DNA from: Pseudeuparius sepicola
Taxonomy: Eukaryota; Arthropoda; Insecta; Coleoptera; Anthribidae
Length of the DNA stretch: 64,000 nt
Assembly (NCBI GenBank): GCA_963920635.1
Contig: OY987302.1
Span: forward strand, 34,881,278-34,945,277
Reading direction: 5' to 3'
Shown here: one piece after another, positions 31,936 through 44,535 of the stretch
How positions within the stretch are numbered: position 1 is the stretch's first letter
How the letters are laid out: every line of letters begins with the position of its first letter
Made by a program: the position numbers and the translations under genes
The notes under the pieces: model-generated
What the model was told of the DNA's origin: nothing
Database searches by the model: none
Seen by the model: only the letters and a program-made list of their open reading frames with translations

Positions 31936-32456
31936 CTATAAAAGAAATTTATTATTAGAGTGAGGAATAATATATTGTACAGTATCTTTCCATAAATTTG
32001 AAGATATCCCTTCAGCCATCATTTTTGAAGCTAGAAAAACTTTTTATAGAAAAGGTGCAATTTTTTGAATCAGCTAAATTATGAAAAAATATAAAATACT
32101 AAAAAAAAACAGAAAAATTTGTATTCGCTAAATTTGTTTAAAATGTCTAAGAGGTCAAAAAACAAACTGAGCAAAAATGGTATCTGTGTGTGGGTGTGTC
32201 TATTAGTGTTCCTATAATAATTCTTGATTCAATTGAGATATCGACTTCAAATTCAAAATCTTGCCTACAGATCAGACTGCTCTCGGGCAAAATCACTGAA
32301 CGGAAAGTAAATAGGGAGATATAAATATTTAATATTTAGCTTTTCGTGACACAGCAGTTTTTAGCAAACTAAATTAGTACATAACTGTTAGCAGACAGTA
32401 TTTTTGCTGTTATTACAAAAAATGGTGTGGTTGAGAGAGGAGCAAGAGGCTGAATA
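31936..32456. other. Intron or 5' flank of the spliced gene
   Basis: A minus-strand frame near 32020 (MMAEGISSNLWKDTVQYI) looks coding but has no donor compatible in phase with exon A. Otherwise unassigned. Confidence 0.3.
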
Positions 32457-32460
32457 TTAA

Positions 32461-33031
32461 CACGTTGCCTGCCTTAATAGAAAATATTTCTTAAGTGTCT
32501 GGGGCCAGATATTGTTTTTGTTTATAGATGTCTAAGATGTTATAAATAAGACATAAAATGTCCACATTTGACATTATTTATTTTTTGAGCTTTTGTAGCT
32601 TGTAGCTTTTGAGTGTGATGCACGTGTGCATCGCGTGGCCTTTAGAGCAAAATATTTATGTTGAAGCCATGAAGCACACATATATTTTCAAAAAAATATA
32701 TTCAAACAACTAATAATATATGTCGAATTTATTTTTGACGCATATGAAATATTTCAATAAAAAGGCCAAAAATCATTAAATATGCATTAGTATTATTACT
32801 AAATATGATACTAATATAACACCATTTCAATTCAGTTTAGAGCTAGGCCAATACAAATGTTTTGTCTTCCAGGCCATTCCCGTCGATCACCCATAAGACT
32901 ATTATTATAGCGCGAAGCTGAGAGCAACGTGGCTTGACGTAAAATTATATATGCGAAACATATGTGAGTTGCGCAGCCCATCTAGCAAGGAACCATGCGA
33001 GTCACACGTGCTTCGCATGGCGGTCAACGTG
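32461..33031. mobile_element. piggyBac-type MITE
   Basis: 571 bp between TTAA at 32457-32460 and TTAA at 33032-33035. Ends CACGTTGCCTGCC and GGCGGTCAACGTG are 13-bp inverted repeats with two mismatches. Subterminal CACGTGTGCATCGCGTGG (about 32622) and CACACGTGCTTCGCATGG (about 33003) are related. TTAA duplication is the hallmark of piggyBac elements. Non-coding. Confidence 0.8.
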
Positions 33032-33249
33032 TTAAGAAAGCAAGTGATATGTCTTGTTCTATGTTTTTTGGTCAAGGAATTCAATTTTGGCCTTATTTGG
33101 AAGAAACAAATTAATATATGTATACTGATTACGAAGGGATGAAATTCCAAATAAGTGCCAATATATTTGTTTCTATATTACATTGCTTTGGGATTTGTAT
33201 CAATTATTGCAGTTTACTTTTCATAATAGGTTTCATAAAAGTGATTAAC

Positions 33250-33625
33250 TTAATCATTTTAAACTTAACACTGCAATTTTGATTCTTGAATTTTGAACAA
33301 AATTTTCTTTTCGATTATCTATTACTCATTAGCATTTGTGGCCTAGATATTTTATATTAGTTCCCTAAGACGATCACGAAATTGACAAATGAAAACATCA
33401 GGTGATTTAGAATATTTTCACACTAATCGTGTGTGCTGGAGGGTTGGACTGATCCTCACGGCTTGCCGGGATCACTGGGTGCGGGCTTACTGATGCCCAG
33501 CTTGTGGCTGGTGCCGAATTTATACTAGCAGATTTTGATGATTATGATTTAGAAGAAATGAATTTAAATGGTTTTGTCATCGGTCCACAGATGTCACTTT
33601 GTTGACACATGCCCCCCCTCCAGAA
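33250..33625 (-). mobile_element. Candidate LTR with polypurine tract
   Basis: Minus strand: GGAGGGGGGGCA (about 33624-33613) then TGTGTCAACAAAG, and a TATA box in CTAGTATAAATTCGGCACC near 33520. The boundary looks like a 3' LTR start; its end is not defined. 33036-33249 and 33626-33848 are unassigned. Confidence 0.4.
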
Positions 33626-33848
33626 AGCCTTGGTCCCCAAGGTCAAGATACTGTCATATTACAAAAAAATAGTTTTTACAATATTATAAATTCAAAAAGA
33701 AATACAAGTTTTGTGGATTTCAATCTAGAACCCGACAAATTGAGTTTTAAAAAGATGCAATATTTGCATAAATAATAATGGTGGATTGTTTAAACATTTT
33801 TCATTTTAAAAATTAAAATAATAATTTGAATTTGGCTTTTTTATTTTT

Positions 33849-34128
33849 TTTTATAATAATATAATAATAATAATAATATATGTTTATTTACCATAAATTA
33901 CAATAAATTTTACAACAATATCTAATTGCAAGAATTCACAATAAATAAACAAGAAATTCCCACGAGATAATTTATGTTGTCTGTTTGGGGAGGTCTACAT
34001 CAGGGTTTTTTTACATGGTCACAATCGAAAAGGTCAAAAATCGGGAGTATAGTACAATATCGAGTAGGATAACATTTTCCGGTTAATTACAAATTCGGTT
34101 GACATACATATTTAAAGGCTTGTGAAGA
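33849..34128 (-). other. 3' UTR and (TAA)n tail of a non-LTR element
   Basis: TAA/TTA repeats at about 33849-33879 on the 3' side of the coding fragments above. Confidence 0.6.
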
Positions 34129-34639
34129 TCAAGTGTAATTCTGGTTTATAGTTTTGTGAATAACATGTCTGTCGGTGCCTTTTAGAAAATTTTTGACACT
34201 ATTTTTAAAAGATTTAAAGCTAGCACTGAAAAACAGAGTGTCAGGCACTAAAGCAGTAAGTTTAGAAGCTAAATAGCATGAACTTCTTTGGCCAATGCTC
34301 TTTTCACATTTAGGTGCTAAAAACATTTTTTCTTTATATCGCGTAGAATACTCGTGTTGATTTTTTTTGTAGGTTAATTTTTCTTTTATATACGAATAAC
34401 AGTATTTTGAGACAAAATAGTTGTCCAATATCTAAAGTTTTAGATATTGGAAAAATAAATGGTTTTTGAAATATTACTTTAAGAACCCATTTTTGTATAA
34501 CATTTAAACATTCCAAGTGTCGATCATATACTCCTCCCCATGCTAATAACCCATAGGTTAGTTGGGACTGGACCAGAGCATAAAAGCATAAAATACCCGT
34601 TTTGAAACAAGTATTAATAATGTGGGTAAGCGGTTTCAC
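34129..34639 (-). pseudogene. Non-LTR RT, C-terminal part
   Basis: On the minus strand FYALVQSQLTYGLLAWGGVY (the Yg...WGG helix), NVIQKWVLKVIF (iQK.ilR.i) and, in another frame, HEYSTRYKEKMFLAPKCEKS (YsTR). These are the standard final segments of a Jockey/CR1-type RT. A frameshift near 34400 separates them. Confidence 0.75.
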
Positions 34640-34682
34640 AATTTAGTAAGAAATTTCTTTAATTGTCTCAGCTCTGATATTG

Positions 34683-34919
34683 TCATAGCAGGGTGATTTT
34701 TATAGTTTTAATCTGTTGTAGGACTTCAGCCTCGGTAGCTTCATGTAAATATATTGTGTTTTTCACGTTTTTTCCTTGTTCCTCAGGTCTTATCTCTGGT
34801 TTGATTATTTGATTTGACAGTATTTCACCAATTGAACTGAAATACTCATTAAAGTACCCAGATATTTGTAATTTACTTTTCATAACTTCTCCATTTTGAT
34901 TTTTAATTTCTTCTAACAC
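34683..34919 (-). pseudogene. Non-LTR EN-RT linker; RT core deleted downstream
   Basis: KLQISGYFNEYFSSIGEILS fits the FN.yF..iG segment just before the RT core. The next recognisable coding is already the C-terminal part at 34639, so the entire RT catalytic core (roughly 600-700 bp expected) is missing between 34683 and 34640. Confidence 0.65.
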
Positions 34920-35192
34920 TGTTTTCGGTTGGGTTTTATTACAGATCTTATCTGTGCAATTCCACAGTGCTTTGCTACTATCTTTATTTTTTTCAATGAT
35001 GTTCTGAGCATATGTCTTTTTTGCGTTCCTTATTATTTTTTTAAGTTATTTTTTGTTCTTGGTATTGGTTCTTCATTATGTCATTATTAGGGTATAGTTT
35101 TATTTTTTTGTACAATTTATTTTTTTCTTGGGTTAGTTTTATTATATTTGTTGTAATCCATTCTTTTCTGCATCTATAGTTTTGCTTTTGGT

Positions 35193-36154
35193 TTACTGTT
35201 TTTGTATTTGTATGTATTCTTTAATCGTATTTATGAAGTTTACAGTTGTATTATGTATGTCATTTTTACTGGAATATACATGTGACCAATCCTCCATTTC
35301 GAAGTCCCTATGGAGAAGGTTAAAGTTAACATATTTTTTAGTCATCTTTTTATTTCTAGAGGAAGAATTTATTTGATTTGATTCTCTCAGGTGAAATGCA
35401 ACAGGAAAGTGATCTGTTAGGTTATATTTAAACAAAAATGATGCAGTTACGTATTTTTAGTTTCATCCTTCAGCCTCACATAAATATGGTCCAAGCAGCT
35501 TTTGCTCTCCGGGCGCATGCATTTATTTATATAGGAAGTATAACCATTTATACTTAATATAGTTTTGTAATTTTCTGTAATATCGTTTTGTTTAAGTAAG
35601 TCAATATTAAAGTCTCCCGTTAAAACATGGACATCATATTTTTTAACGGCATTCAAATACTCGGAAAGAGCCTCGATGAAGACACCCGGACAAGTACTTG
35701 GAGACCTATAGCAACAACTAATTAAGATCTTACAAGTATCATTCACTACATTGATCTGCAGCAAATGAACGTCCCCCATAGCAACAATTCTTGAATTGTA
35801 CATAAATTTTTCATTTAAAAGTGCAATTACTCCATCATTTTTGTTATACAAGATATTATAACCTGGTAATTTATATAAATTTAAATCCTCTACGACAAAT
35901 GTTTCCGTTAGCACAATAATGTCAAAGCTTGTCGATATTTGGGCAAGGAAAATTCTTAATTTATCAGCGTTACACTTAATACTGCGAATGTTTACATGAA
36001 GCAGTTTAAAAGCACCGTTGACTACATTAGCCTTATTATAATCATTTAGATTGCAAATATTAAATGCAGATATTTCTTTATACTGAAAGTCTCGTATGAA
36101 AGCATCCATCTCAAACCAAAAACACCACCAACCACACCTAATAATTGAAAACAT
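35193..36154 (-). pseudogene. APE-type endonuclease of a non-LTR retrotransposon
   Basis: From an ATG at 36154 the minus strand encodes the endonuclease in order: KLLHVNIRSIKCN (N), DIIVLTETFV (E), GVIALL, ILISCCYRSPSTCPG, LTGDFNIDLL (D-x-N) and SCLDHIYVRLKD (S-x-x-DHI). A frameshift near 35440 is followed by LTDHFPVAFHL, the final catalytic His motif, and about 60 linker residues. This enzyme nicks the chromosomal target so that the RT can prime on it. All catalytic motifs survive but the protein is split. No ORF1 was found upstream. Confidence 0.8.
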
Positions 36155-36159
36155 TACAA

Positions 36160-37015
36160 TTACAGCAACTCAATATAACAAAGAATATTGTATCAGACAT
36201 GAATTAAAAATCACAGAACTGTTGACACAATAAAAAACTGCAAAAGCGATAGCAAAGTTTGAGTAAAATTGTAACTAACAATATCCAACATTTAGTAAAA
36301 CAATGTCCAAAATTTGTGTATATGTAGATAAATATAAATAAGACTATTAAAAATAAGCTATAAAACTGGTACATATTTTTTTAGCAATTTATTTATTTAT
36401 GACTTCGCGTTCTTAACCTATCAGTCTTATTTGTCACTTGGTTATTACTCGGTTTGATAATCTTTGCTTTTGGATTCTTTTGGCGTATCAGATGTCAACA
36501 TTTTGTTACCAGCTAAAAATAAAATATTTGAAAGTTTGAAGTATGTTTTATTATAACATAGAACGTAATTATGAAAATATTCCATGGCTATGAAAATTTA
36601 AAAAAAAATCAGAAAATTAGCCATAGCTCTTTTATTTTTTATAATAACTATGCCGAGTATTATATCTTTGGAAAGCTCAAAAATGGCCGATTTGATAAGG
36701 CCACAACCAACTATGATTTACATTTAAAAAAACACAAGTTTATGTCATATCTCAAAAATCACAAACAACATAAAAAATTGGATTAGATTATTTTATCAAG
36801 CTTAAAATTATCTACAATTTTTGTCTCTACAGTTTTCTGTATAATCAGAAATAACGGAGCTACAGAGATCTGATGAAATAGCAAAAAAATCACTCTTTTC
36901 AAAATATCTAGTGAGCCATGAACTTTTTTAAAAATCCAAAAGGGGCATTACATTGAGCATTCAAAACCGCAATTCTTTCCCCATTCTTATACCAAACTAT
37001 AACTTTTCGAGCAAC
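36160..37015. other. Unassigned AT-rich sequence
   Basis: No coding or element ends recognised; flanks the large palindrome on its left. Confidence 0.35.
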
Positions 37016-37534
37016 TTTAGAGGGGTAGGAATATACGAAAAAAATTTTTTATGATGGTTAACAGTCGTTGTCAACCCCGACATATAGAACGTCAAAGTGG
37101 AGCCCGTTTGTATAATTTTTGCTACGTCTTACAGCATTGTGAATACCAGCAATGTTGCCAGCTCAACGGGACTGAGAAGGCTTTCGAATGTACCATTTTT
37201 GCTTATACGATATAATATTTATCTCATGCTGGTGCATTTTTAGTTCTTACAGTTTTAGCGTTCAGATATTTTTAATCGAGGTAAATTTAATAGACATACA
37301 AATACAGATTAAAAGAGCTCCCACCTCTCAGAAGGGAGCTTCATCCCCTTTTGCTTCAAAAACCACCCACTTATGTGACCTGGAGCCCGTTTTCTGATTT
37401 TTCTCAAAAACTGTTACTCTGACGAGGAAAACGAATAGGAACCTAAAACAGTTGTTACGAAATTATACGTTTATACATTCTATACATTTTTTTCTTATAT
37501 ACAGCCCTATTCTCACAAATACTATTGTCCAGTA
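37016..37534. repeat. Element B, left-arm outer segment
   Basis: Inverse of 50949-51427 plus 49440-49467 (shared GTTGTCAACCCCGACATATA and GCATTGTGAATACCAGCAATG-like strings). Non-coding. Confidence 0.8.
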
Positions 37535-38054
37535 AATTTAAGGTTTAATATTGCAATTCATTGGGTAAGAAATTTTTTTTTATCCATCACCATATAGAAA
37601 GCTTGAATCCGAGTTTTCGACCATCAACAGGTTTTCCGCCATCTTGAATTTAGGGGTAAATTAGTTTTTCGCCAATAACAGCTGTATTTTTAATTTTACG
37701 TAAAAAATAGCCGACACCATTTTTGAAGGAAAGAAGGTGCTCTGCAAATTTGTTCTCTTGACATTTTCTTGAATTTTGCATATATAACAAGTTATAAGAA
37801 AATAATCGAGAAAAAAGGGGTTGCAATTTTTTTCACATCTAATTTTTTTTTCTGCTAACGACAGCGCGAAATTTTCTTAACAAAACTTGTTCACTACAAA
37901 ATCACCTCTGATATTTGTCTGAAAAACTTTTCTCTATCAGCAATAGTTTATTTCCGGTAGCATCTCAAAATTGGGCGCAACGTCTCCTGGCACCTCGTAG
38001 CGCCCAAGTACGCGCGCTATACCTTGCCTGTACCTTGCAAAAAAAAATTAGATC

Positions 38055-39083
38055 ACCTCAGTGATAATCAGGACACCGTAAAACCCCCATATACCAAATT
38101 TGAACACAAAATATACAGGGAGTTTCTTTCTGTGGGTTGTCAAATTTAAACAAAATAGGAATTTTAAAGACATCATCTGGCAAGTCAATAGGTATGTGCC
38201 ATGGAATCCCCTTAAAACAGTTGAATGGTCAACAGGACCACTCAAAATGTTGGTGTGTAAAAGATCCAATAGAAAATATGTGTCTTTCTCTGGGTCATCT
38301 CAAAATGCTAAATTTTTGGGGTCAAAATCGAGTATTCAAAACCGCCGCAGACACTATAAACGAACTAAGTCTGAAAATAATATAGAAGCCTGAGAGTTAG
38401 AAAGTCCATATGAGTTAAGGTGGATGGTGTGCCACAACAGGAAACGTATAGAAAATGTACTTATTATCTTAGACAGTGACTTTATTAATAAAGCTGCAAC
38501 AATTTAAATTATTTTTATTTGTTGGTTGGCATTTTGTAAAGAAATAAATAACTTTTGTTTTTATTAATATTTTTTTCAATGATTCCAGGGCACTCTTGAT
38601 CCGTATAAAGTTTCATAAAAATTCAGCATTTTGAGATGGCCCAGAGAAAAATTCCCTGTACATTTTTGTATTGAATCTTTCCACACCAACACTTTGAGTA
38701 GTCCTGTTCACTATCCCACTGTTTTGACGGGATTCCATGGCACACTTGACTCTCCAGATGCCTTTAAAATTAATATTTTGCTCAACTATGACACCGTGCA
38801 GAATGGAACTTCCTGTATATTTTTTGTTCAAATTAGGTATAAGGGCGTTTTAGGGCGTCCTGATTGTGGTATCAGGTTTTAAATAAAAAAAAAATCGCTA
38901 AACGGTTTTAGTCTTTTTTTACTAGAAAATAATTCGTAGAGGCCTTGAAAATTGAGATTAAGGCCTGAAATTTTGCACCAAAGTAGAGTTTTTTGTGACC
39001 TATCTTCAGAAAAAAAAACGGCTAAAATGGGATGAAAAATAAAAATTTTACGAGGGTGCTTCCATTTCAAATGGGCCACCCTG
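38055..39083. mobile_element. Family A element, copy 2 (left end missing)
   Basis: Matches 14144-15392 through both arms and the central region. The right end CACCCTG with TA (39084-39085) is intact; the outer about 270 bp of the left arm is gone where it joins P. Confidence 0.8.
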
Positions 39084-39137
39084 TATATACTTATTTCAAA
39101 AAGTAGAAAATTTTATTTTTCAGAAATACTGTTTATT

Positions 39138-39390
39138 TTTCATTACAATAAATCTTAGTTAACTTTTAAGTTCTAGTCGGCCATGGAACAGAGTAAACTA
39201 TTGAACTGTCAATGTGTCTGAACAGAAATTCAGTACCTATATACTTGAACGTTCGTTGGCACATAAAATAATCGCTCATGGTTTGTCGCTAGCACAACGA
39301 ACGTTCAAGTATAAAACTGAAATTCTGCTCAGGCATATTGACAGTTCAATAGTTTGCTTTGTTACATGGCCAATCCTTATTGTAATGAAA
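39138..39390. repeat. Long hairpin of 253 bp
   Basis: Arms of about 100 bp: TTTCATTACAATAA (39138) pairs with its inverse (39377-39390), then GGCCATG, CTATTGAACTGTCAAT and ACTTGAACGTTCGTTG each have an inverse partner. Loop of about 35 nt near 39265. Right next to it GAAACCCAGGAGT and its inverse form a 13-bp stem with a one-base loop (39438-39464). Confidence 0.8.
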
Positions 39391-40233
39391 TCTAAGCTTC
39401 TGACCTTGTATGATACACGGACGAAAACTAGTTGTTAGAAACCCAGGAGTAACTCCTGGGTTTCGTCAGCCTCGACTGCGCCTCGGCTGGTGAAGTCTGC
39501 ATCCCTCCGAAAAACTCAATTTTTCGTCCTTGGACGATAAACTACGACGCGCGGACACAATTACTTATTATGCTCTACATAACTATATGTCAAAGTACAG
39601 TCAGGTATAAAAAACTTGGGAAATTTTGGAAGGTACAGGCAAGGAATAGCGAGCGTACTTGGGCGCTACGAGGTGCTAGGAGACGTTGCGCGCAACTTTG
39701 AGACGCTATCGGAAATAAACAATTGCTGATAGAAAAAAGTTGTTCAGACAAGTATCATAGACGATTTCGTAGTGAACAACTTTTATTCAGAAAATTTTGC
39801 GCTGTAGTTATCAGAAAAAAAGATATTAGATGTGAAAAAAATGCAAACCCTTTTTTCTCGATTATTTTACTATAACTTGTTATATATGCAAAATTCAAGA
39901 AATTGTCAAGAGAACAAATTTGTAGAGCACCTTTTTTCCTTCAGAAGTGACGTCGACTATTTTTTAGTTAAAATTAAAAATACACCTGTTATTGGCGAAA
40001 AACTAATTAACCCCTAAATTCAAGATGGCGGAAAACCTGCACGGGGTTGATGGTCGAAAACTCGGATTTAAGCTTTCACTATGGTGTACTAGCGATGGAT
40101 AAAAAAAAATTTCTTACCCAATGAATTGCATTATATGGTTTGAAAAATTATGAAGCTAAAGTTGGGCAAAAACGAGTAAAATAAAATAATTTCGAGTCAA
40201 AAATGGAATAATGAAAATACATAGATACAAATA

Positions 40234-41412
40234 CAGGGTGCCCGATTTAGATTGAATAATGGATATAACTTTTTAAATACGCGTTGTATAAGAAAATGTT
40301 TCAGACAAGAGTTTTTTAGTTGATCTATCTGCGTATTTTGATAATCTTGAATTTTTTGGTAGCTAGTAATTTTATTGCTACGGCAACCAACTTTGTTTTT
40401 TAAATAGCACCATACATTTTTCTGTTCAAATTTGGAATCAGCTCCTTTTTGTGCATACGAACATCTAAAATTTCATTGGGGTTGCACAAGAAAAATTTTG
40501 AGAAAAAGTAGAATTTCTGCAAGTAGGTATGCCAAAATTTAAATTCGAGAGCGTTGCCTAAAAAGTAGGCGATGCCTAATGAAAATTTTGACATTTTTGC
40601 ATGTAATTATAACTTACCGACGACAAGTAAATCATGTTAAGCTTGCAAAATTTGTTTATTAATAAATAAATAGGCACAATAAATCAATGGTACCTAAAAA
40701 TCAATTAATCAAATGCTCGAAATGTTCTCCATTCACAGTGAGACAATGGCCCAGTCTGTCCTAAAAACTACTAACTATAACATTCCTAATCCATTCTGGA
40801 GGAATCAACGCTATTCCTTTCTTATGCGCTGTTCTATTCTTCTGCCAATCCAAGATTGTGGAAAGACTTAGTTTAAATAGCTGCGCACATCACGGTGGTA
40901 ATGGGGAGGTGCTTCATCTTGCTGGAACCAGATATCCTGGTTTGGCATACCAAGGGCAGGAATCACCTCAGTTTGCAAAATATACAAATACATTTCGCCA
41001 GTCAAATTACCATTGATAATAAATGGACCAATAATGCAGTTGTCATAATGACATACGTAAGTGTCAAAATTTTCATTAGGCATGGCCTACTTTTTATGCA
41101 ACGCTCTCGAATTTAAATTTTGGCATACTTTCAGAAATTCTAATTTTTCTCAAAAATTTTCTTATGCAACCACAATGAAATTTTACATGTTCGTATGCAC
41201 AAAAAGGAGCTGATTCCAAATTTGAACAAAGAAGTGTATGGTGCCATATAAAAAAACAAAGTTGGTTTCCATAGCAACGAAATGACTGGCTCCAAAAAAA
41301 TTCAAGGTCACCAAAATATGCAGATAGATCAACTGAAAAACTCTTGTCTGAAACATTTTTATACAAGGTGTCTTTAAAAAGTTATATTCATTATTCTAAA
41401 TAGGGCACCCTG
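40234..41412 (-). mobile_element. Family D mariner-type element, copy 1
   Basis: Ends CAGGGTGCCCGATTTAGATT and its near-inverse, TA on both sides. Long inverted arms of about 400 bp enclose a shortened transposase gene on the minus strand. Confidence 0.85.
40725..41083 (-). pseudogene. Tc1/mariner transposase remnant in D copy 1
   Basis: The minus strand encodes FDTYVCHYDNCIIGPFIING, then YLYILQTEVIPALGMP, then the second catalytic Asp in DIWFQQDEAPPHYHRDVRSY. After a frameshift and an internal deletion only the C-terminal portion follows (IPPEWIRNV and the end of the protein). The third Asp and the N-terminal DNA-binding half are lost. Confidence 0.75.
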
Positions 41413-41446
41413 TACATAGATAAAAATACATAGATACAAATACATA

Positions 41447-42390
41447 CAGTGTGGCCCCTTTGGAATTGAGACACCTCTGTAATTTTTTTATTTTTCATCC
41501 GATTTTAGCCGTTTTTTTTCTGAAGATAGGTCGCAAAAAAACTCTACTTTCGTGCAAAATTTCAGATGTTAATCTCTATTTTCAAGGCCAACTACGATTT
41601 TTTTTTCTAGTACAAAATGACGAAAACCATTTAGTGAATTTTTTATTTAAAATCGGACACCACAGCGTTAATCAGGATACCCTAAAACCTCCACATACCA
41701 AATTTGAAATCTTTTTAAAACAGTTAAATAGTCAACAGGACCACTCAAATTGTTGGTGTGCAAAGATCCAATATAAAAATATACAGAGTGTCTTTCTCTG
41801 TACCATCTCAAAATACTGAATTTTTGGAACTTCAAATCGAGTATATCAAAAGTGCCCCAGCCGCTATAAACGAAGTAAGTCTATCAAAATACAGAAGCCT
41901 GCCAGTCAGTAAATCCATATGAGTTAAGGTGGCTGGAAGGAAACGCACAGAAAATGTTGACCAGTATAAAGTTTCATAAAATGTCAGCGTTTTGAGATGG
42001 CCCATAGAAAAAAACCCTGTATATTTTTTGTATTCAATCTTTGCACACCAATACTTTGAGTAGTCCTGTTGATCATTCAACTGTTTTGAGGGGATTCCAC
42101 AATACACTTGACTCGCCAGATGCCTTTAAAATTCCTATTTAGCTCATCTTTCGAACCTTGTAGCATGGAACTCCCTGTATATTTTTTGTTAAAATTTGGT
42201 ATGTGGGGGTTTTGGGGTATCATGATTAACGCTGTGTTGTTAGATTTTAAATAAAAAATCGCTAAATGATTTTCGTCATTTTTTTACTAGAAAAAAAATT
42301 CGTAGTAGGCCTTGAAAATTGAGATTAGGACCTGAATTTTGCGCCAGAGTAGAGTTTTTTGTGACCTATCTTTAGGAAAAATTAGCTGAA
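41447..42390. mobile_element. Family A element, copy 3
   Basis: Left end CAGTGTGGCCCC preceded by TA. Both arms are present, with two internal deletions; the last about 45 bp of the right arm is replaced by unrelated DNA at 42391. Confidence 0.75.
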
Positions 42391-42649
42391 GATAATACAA
42401 TTATTGAATAAACAGTACTTATTTTTTAGTAGATGCGGCCTCAAGGGGAAACCGCATAAAAAACGCGCCGGGAGCTCTACTTCAGCGGTGGTGTGAAAAC
42501 GGGCTCGAGTACATATGAAAGACATAGTAGTAATAATAAAATTTTCTGTAGTCATATTTCCTGTCCTTATAGCCAGGTTTTTGTAAGAAAAATCTGCTTT
42601 GCATGTAATATTTTTCTATGGCCGATGTATTTAAAGATATTTGTCGTTT

Positions 42650-42930
42650 TTGCCTAACTTTAGCAACGTATATCCTAATTTTTCAAACCATATTTGTGAG
42701 ATAAGGGCTGGATATACGAAAAAAATGTAGAGGACCTAAATGATGTATGATTTCATAACAAATATTTTAGGTTCTATTTGTTTTCGTCAGAGCAACAGTT
42801 TTTGCGAAAAATCAAAAACGGACATCAGGTCACATAAGAGGGTTGTTTTGGAAGCAAAAGGGAATTAAGCACACCCCTGAGAGGTGGGGACTCTTTTGAT
42901 CTGTATTTGGATGTCTATTGGGACCCTGCA
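42650..42930. repeat. Element B, third copy (empty-site version)
   Basis: Same orientation as the right-arm B. It lacks both P and C: the two insertion sites read straight through (CAAACCATATTTGTGAGAT; GGGCTGGATATACGAAAAA). Confidence 0.75.
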
Positions 42931-43589
42931 CCCAAATTTTTAAAACTTTATAAAAGTATTTCTCCTAAAAAAACTAATTTACTTGAACTATTTTCGTAGA
43001 AAACAATTAGCTAACAAATATGGATTTATTTCCATTTAAGGAAAAAACTGAACATTTTTTATAAAGCAAACATAATTTTGTTAAAGGACAGTTTTTATCT
43101 AAAGTGGTTAAAAAATATCCAATTTTAATTATTACATTCGGCAATGAAAAGTCAAAACAAAAAAATGGACAATTATTTTCTTATTTTTATATATCGCTAT
43201 AATATTTTAACCATAACAAATGAAAATAAAAATATTTTTTTATATTTTGTTATTTCCACTGAGGAGTTTTATTTCTAACTGAAATTATAAAGTTTAGATT
43301 GTTGCAATATGGTGCAAATGTCTAATTTTGAAGCTTGATCTAGTATGATGTTGTATTAAGAAATTGATATTGACGGCCCTGCTCTTTCGTTTTTTAAGTG
43401 ATATTTATTATGTATTGATTTTTTCCCATCGATATTTATTTGAGCCATAAAACAATTTATAAATTTAAATCCTTATGAATGTAAACCCAGTGAATGGATT
43501 CAACCGACCACATCAGGATTTCAAAAAGACATAAGTATGTTTTTTTTTGTAAAACATTATTCTGTTTTAAGAATAAAAAAAGAAAAAAT

Positions 43590-44535
43590 TAAAAATCAAA
43601 TAAGGTTTAGATAATTGAATTTTTGAACTAAGTCACTTAATTCCATTTGTTCGTGTCCCTTTTAAAGGTAGGTACAGTTGGAGCGCTTTGTCCTTGTTTT
43701 CTTTAGGACAACACAACAAATGTTAAAGTTCCTTCGAAAATTATAATTTCAATAAATTTTAAATATTTGTAAGTAAAAACTAAACAAATTATTTATCTTG
43801 CTTACTTTTTATAAATATAAATATATACCAGGGTCTAATAACGTTGAAAAAGGCTTCACATTGTAGGTAGAATAATGATGAGTTGGGCCTGTATAAGCGG
43901 TCAAACAAATAATCGTTTAAGCCTAAGTGCCAAAACGCCCATATTTTCGTAACTGGTTAAGAAAAATCATAAAATCAAAACAATCAAACTTGTATGGAAT
44001 GCGTTGTCATTATGATAATCTAGTTCCAAATACGTAATCAGCGATTTCAAAAGCCTTATACCAGGTATCATAAAACTTGGCTAAATTTTCAATTTGACGT
44101 CCGTCAAATTGGATCCGCCATTTCGAATTTCGAAAATCTAATTCCAAATTCGCAATCAGTGATAAAAAAACCGCCTTATTCCAAGTATAAAAACAATAAA
44201 AACCAAATACGGTTTTAAATTACCTATTGAATTTTTGCACTAAACTACTACTTAATTCCTTTTTTCCGTATCTCTTTTAAGGCTACTACTGGGATACTTT
44301 GTTTCATTTTCTTTAGAAAAATAGAACAAATGTTAGAAGTTCCTTCGGGAGTTAATTTCATTACATTCTAAATATTGATTACCAAACACAAAACAAATTT
44401 TCTGTTTCTTGCTTATATTTGTTTCTAATTTTCAAATGTATCTAATTGAAAAAATAAAGGTGAAAACGTTATTAGGTCCGGGTCCAAAATGGCTTGACTT
44501 TCCAAGTAGAATATGTGGGAATTGGATTTGTATAA
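43590..44535 (+). repeat. Two diverged direct repeats, period about 610 bp
   Basis: 43590-43900 and 44195-44535 align (ACTTAATTCC, CTTTTAAGG, ACAAATGTTA, GTTCCTTCG in the same order). Confidence 0.65.

Larger units (their letters stand above)
37535..40125. mobile_element. Palindromic insertion P inside B, itself interrupted
   Basis: Arms 37535-38047 and about 39625-40125 are inverted copies (shared TTGCATATATAACAAGTTAT, TCAAGATGGCGGAAAACCTG in inverse). P interrupts B between AATACTA and TATGGTTTG; the right arm of the big palindrome shows those joined as AATACTATGGTTTG, giving the empty site and a TA duplication. Its middle holds the A copy and the hairpin below. Confidence 0.7.

Noticed and set aside
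40790..40825. GGAGGAATCAACG, similar to the micro-insertion motif
   Set aside because: It is explained by the transposase codons of element D and has no flanking direct repeat.
41451..41819. Frames inside family A arms (also near 14061, 38100 and 48102)
   Set aside because: The same frames recur on the opposite strand of the other arm; they follow from palindromic non-coding DNA.
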